Source: Chthoniobacter sp. (lineage in GTDB: Bacteria > Verrucomicrobiota > Verrucomicrobiia > Chthoniobacterales > Chthoniobacteraceae). Taken from it: a stretch of DNA of 6,488 bases. The DNA lies in NCBI GenBank assembly GCA_025351065.1, contig JANXWQ010000023.1:1-6488 (forward strand), in the 5' to 3' direction. Of the stretch, positions 4,675-6,488 are shown in pieces; positions within the stretch are counted from its first letter, which is position 1; each line of letters starts with the position of its first letter. A program made the translations under genes and the position numbers. The notes under the pieces were generated by a model that was not told the origin of the DNA, did not search any database, and saw only the letters and a program-made list of their open reading frames with translations.

Positions 4675-6488
4675 ATGCGAGCCTGCGCTGCCATTTGCGA
4701 GGACTGCGGGGCGTTTCTCCCCGAAACGCCCGGCGGCGGCCTGTGCGCAAACTGCGTGGTGAATGCGCAGACCGCGCAGTTGCCGCCACTGCGCGTGCTC
4801 GCGCCGCCGACTGCGGAGGATGGCGATGCGCTGCTGCCGGGGCACAAGGTTTTGGAAGTCATCGGCACCGGCGGAATGGGCTCGATTCACCGGGCGCGGC
4901 AGGAGAGTTTGCAGCGCGATGTGGCGGTGAAAATCATCCGCGCCGAGCGCGCGAACGAGGAGGACACCGAGCGTTTTCTGCGCGAGGCGCGGGTGCTGGC
5001 GCAGCTCGACCATCCGAACATCGTGCCCATTTACGACTCCGGCACGGACGAGGACGGGCGCTGTTTTTACACGATGAAAATGGTGCGCGGACGGACGCTC
5101 AAAGCCATCCTGCTCGCGGTGAACAAGAGCTCGGAAATGTGGACGCTGGAGCGGCTGCTGGAGATTTTTCGCAAGATCTGCGACGCCGTGGCGTTCGCGC
5201 ATGCGCGCGGCGTGCTGCACCGCGACTTGAAGCCTGACAACATCATGGTCGGCGAGTTTGGCGAAGTGCTTGTCATGGACTGGGGACTGGCGAAAGTCAT
5301 GGCTGGAAAGTTGGAAGGCGGACGGCGGACGGCGGAGGAAAATGCCGCGGCGCTCGACGGTGATTTCTCCACGCAGCGCATCGAGGATTCCTCCGCGCTC
5401 CATGCTTCGCCCTCCGACTTTGTCACGATGAGCGGCGTCGTCCTCGGCACGCCGCAGTACATGTCGCCCGAGCAGGCCGACGGCAGCGCCGATCTCGATC
5501 AGCGGTGCGACGTGTACATGCTCGGCGGGCTGCTCTATTCGATCCTCACGCTGCGTCCGCCGGTGCGCACGGGCACGCTGCACGAGATGCTCGAAAGCGT
5601 GCGTACGGGCCGGCTCGAGCCGGTCGAGTTTCAGCCGCAGTTTTTCAGCACGCACGCGGACGCATGGCAGATTCCGCCAGCGCTTGCGGCGGTGGTGCGA
5701 AAGGCGATGGCGCTGGATCGCCGCGGGCGTTTTCCGACCGTGAGTGCATTCGCCGCGGATGTGGATGCGCACCTCGCGGGCTACGCCACGAGCGCCGAGC
5801 ACGTTGGTCTCGCCGGGCAGCTCTGGCTGCTCATCAAACGCCACCGCACGGTTTCCCTCGCGCTGCTCGTGCTGCTCCTCGTGAGCGCGGTTTTTGTCGT
5901 GCAGCTCATCGCCAGCGAACGCCGCGCGACGCTCAGCGCCGACATCGCGCTGCACAACGAAACCGCCGCCCGCACCGCCGAGGCGCTCGCGCACGAAAGC
6001 GAAGCCGCCAAAAGCCAGGCGCTGGCCCGCGCAAACATCGCGCTCGCCGACAGCGCCTACGCGGCCAATGAGTCCGCGCAGATGCGCGCCGCCCTCGACG
6101 CCGTGCCGGTGGAATTGCGCGCCGATCCGAACTGGCACTACCTCGACGGGCGCACCGATGACCGGCAGGCGCTCATCGAGTGGGACCACCAGGGCTTCTT
6201 CATCGGCAGCATCCCGCACCCCAGCCGGCCCGGCGTTTTCACCGCCGCCACGGGCGCGAGCAGCGGCAACCATATCGTCACCTTTGAGGCGGCCACCGGA
6301 AAAGTGCTCGGCGAATTTTCTCATCGCGGCGGCTGGGTGCGCGGCCTCGCCTATTCGCCGGATGGCCGCTTCATCGCCCTCAGCCGCATCATGGATGGAG
6401 GCATTTCCATCCACAACGCGGAGGACGGCACCGAGGTCATCCACTGGCCCGCCGGCTGGGCCGACTCCCTGGATTTTCTCCCGGATGG
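4675..6488 (+). CDS. Membrane-anchored Ser/Thr kinase with zinc ribbon and WD40, 3' end cut
   Basis: The frame is open from ATG 4675 to the window edge: 604 full codons, no stop seen. Domains in order: (a) zinc ribbon, C8-x2-C11 and C24-x2-C27; (b) Hanks-type kinase, about 57-370, with Gly loop GTGGMG (64-69), ATP Lys in VAVK (K86), helix-C Glu (E104), catalytic HRDLKPDN (182-189, D184), DWG in place of DFG (202-204), SPE in place of APE (264-266), D279 in the CDVYMLGG block and R352 near the end; (c) one transmembrane helix, about 393-413, after K-R-H-R; (d) Ala/Glu-rich juxtamembrane helix, about 415-470; (e) WHYLDGR (488-494) leading into WD40-like blades with YSPDGRF (560-566). All catalytic residues are present, so it should be active. 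The kinase would face the cytoplasm and the propeller the periplasm. The activation segment (202-266) is unusually long and contains a heptamer-coded stretch. Ligand and targets are unknown. Confidence 0.93.
   Translation, partial: MRACAAICEDCGAFLPETPGGGLCANCVVNAQTAQLPPLRVLAPPTAEDGDALLPGHKVLEVIGTGGMGSIHRARQESLQRDVAVKIIRAERANEEDTERFLREARVLAQLDHPNIVPIYDSGTDEDGRCFYTMKMVRGRTLKAILLAVNKSSEMWTLERLLEIFRKICDAVAFAHARGVLHRDLKPDNIMVGEFGEVLVMDWGLAKVMAGKLEGGRRTAEENAAALDGDFSTQRIEDSSALHASPSDFVTMSGVVLGTPQYMSPEQADGSADLDQRCDVYMLGGLLYSILTLRPPVRTGTLHEMLESVRTGRLEPVEFQPQFFSTHADAWQIPPALAAVVRKAMALDRRGRFPTVSAFAADVDAHLAGYATSAEHVGLAGQLWLLIKRHRTVSLALLVLLLVSAVFVVQLIASERRATLSADIALHNETAARTAEALAHESEAAKSQALARANIALADSAYAANESAQMRAALDAVPVELRADPNWHYLDGRTDDRQALIEWDHQGFFIGSIPHPSRPGVFTAATGASSGNHIVTFEAATGKVLGEFSHRGGWVRGLAYSPDGRFIALSRIMDGGISIHNAEDGTEVIHWPAGWADSLDFLPD
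5310..5337 (+). repeat. Heptamer tandem repeat within the kinase gene
   Basis: Three consecutive 7-base units, GGCGGAC (5317-5323), GGCGGAC (5324-5330) and GGCGGAG (5331-5337), are preceded by a related GTTGGAA (5310-5316). The unit length is not a multiple of three, so successive units are read in different frames and encode K-L-E-G-G-R-R-T-A-E (residues 212-221). It lies in the activation loop, between DWGLAK and GTPQYM. The reading frame is maintained. Confidence 0.65.

Noticed and set aside
4695..5237. 180-codon plus-strand frame overlapping the kinase start
   Set aside because: It is in a different frame from the kinase, whose zinc ribbon and catalytic motifs are uninterrupted; its translation is Arg/Ala/Gly-rich noise.
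4189..6444. 751-codon open frame on the minus strand
   Set aside because: It runs antisense across both the Nif3-like gene and the kinase, each strongly supported by family motifs. Its translation is Arg/His/Ala-rich with no recognisable domain, as expected for a shadow frame in high-GC DNA.

Overview
This window looks like a high-GC chromosomal segment from the PVC superphylum, most likely a member of Verrucomicrobiota. The phylum is inferred, not demonstrated. It rests on four things: a zinc-ribbon/Ser-Thr kinase/transmembrane/WD40 receptor of the type expanded in Planctomycetes and Verrucomicrobia; an exported ThuA-like protein next to an exported DUF1080 protein; the almost complete lack of good Shine-Dalgarno sites; and intergenic spaces filled with short-period (7-8 nt) repeats folded into long inverted repeats. 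I see no tRNA, rRNA, transposase, integrase or CRISPR array.

Layout, left to right. (1) 1-762: the 3' part of a PfkB-family sugar kinase, cut by the window start. (2) 763-1053: a non-coding spacer holding two abutting inverted repeats and a possible promoter. (3) 1054-2064: an exported ThuA-like protein with a charged helical insertion. (4) 2065-2198: a spacer occupied from stop codon to start codon by a degenerate heptamer inverted repeat. (5) 2199-2801: an exported DUF1080 (3-keto-disaccharide hydrolase family) protein. (6) 2868-3362: a small predicted lipoprotein. (7) 3371-3754, minus strand: a small zinc-ribbon membrane protein, convergent with the lipoprotein and divergent from the next gene. 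(8) 3853-4608: a Nif3/YbgI-family dinuclear metal protein with all five expected metal ligands. (9) 4675 to the window end: a membrane-anchored Ser/Thr kinase with an N-terminal zinc ribbon and the beginning of a C-terminal WD40 propeller. Its frame is open through the right edge.

Functionally, the PfkB kinase, ThuA-like and DUF1080 proteins suggest sugar catabolism. ThuA and DUF1080 families are both linked in the literature to 3-keto-glycoside metabolism, and both copies here carry export signals, so a periplasmic role in processing oxidised sugars is a reasonable inference. The remaining genes (lipoprotein, zinc-ribbon membrane protein, Nif3, kinase) do not form an obvious pathway. I found no clear multi-gene defence or biosynthetic system. 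The most unusual content is the repeats: a 7-nt repeat between thuA-like and DUF1080 genes, an 8-9-nt repeat upstream of the thuA-like gene, and a 7-nt tandem repeat inside the kinase activation-loop coding sequence.
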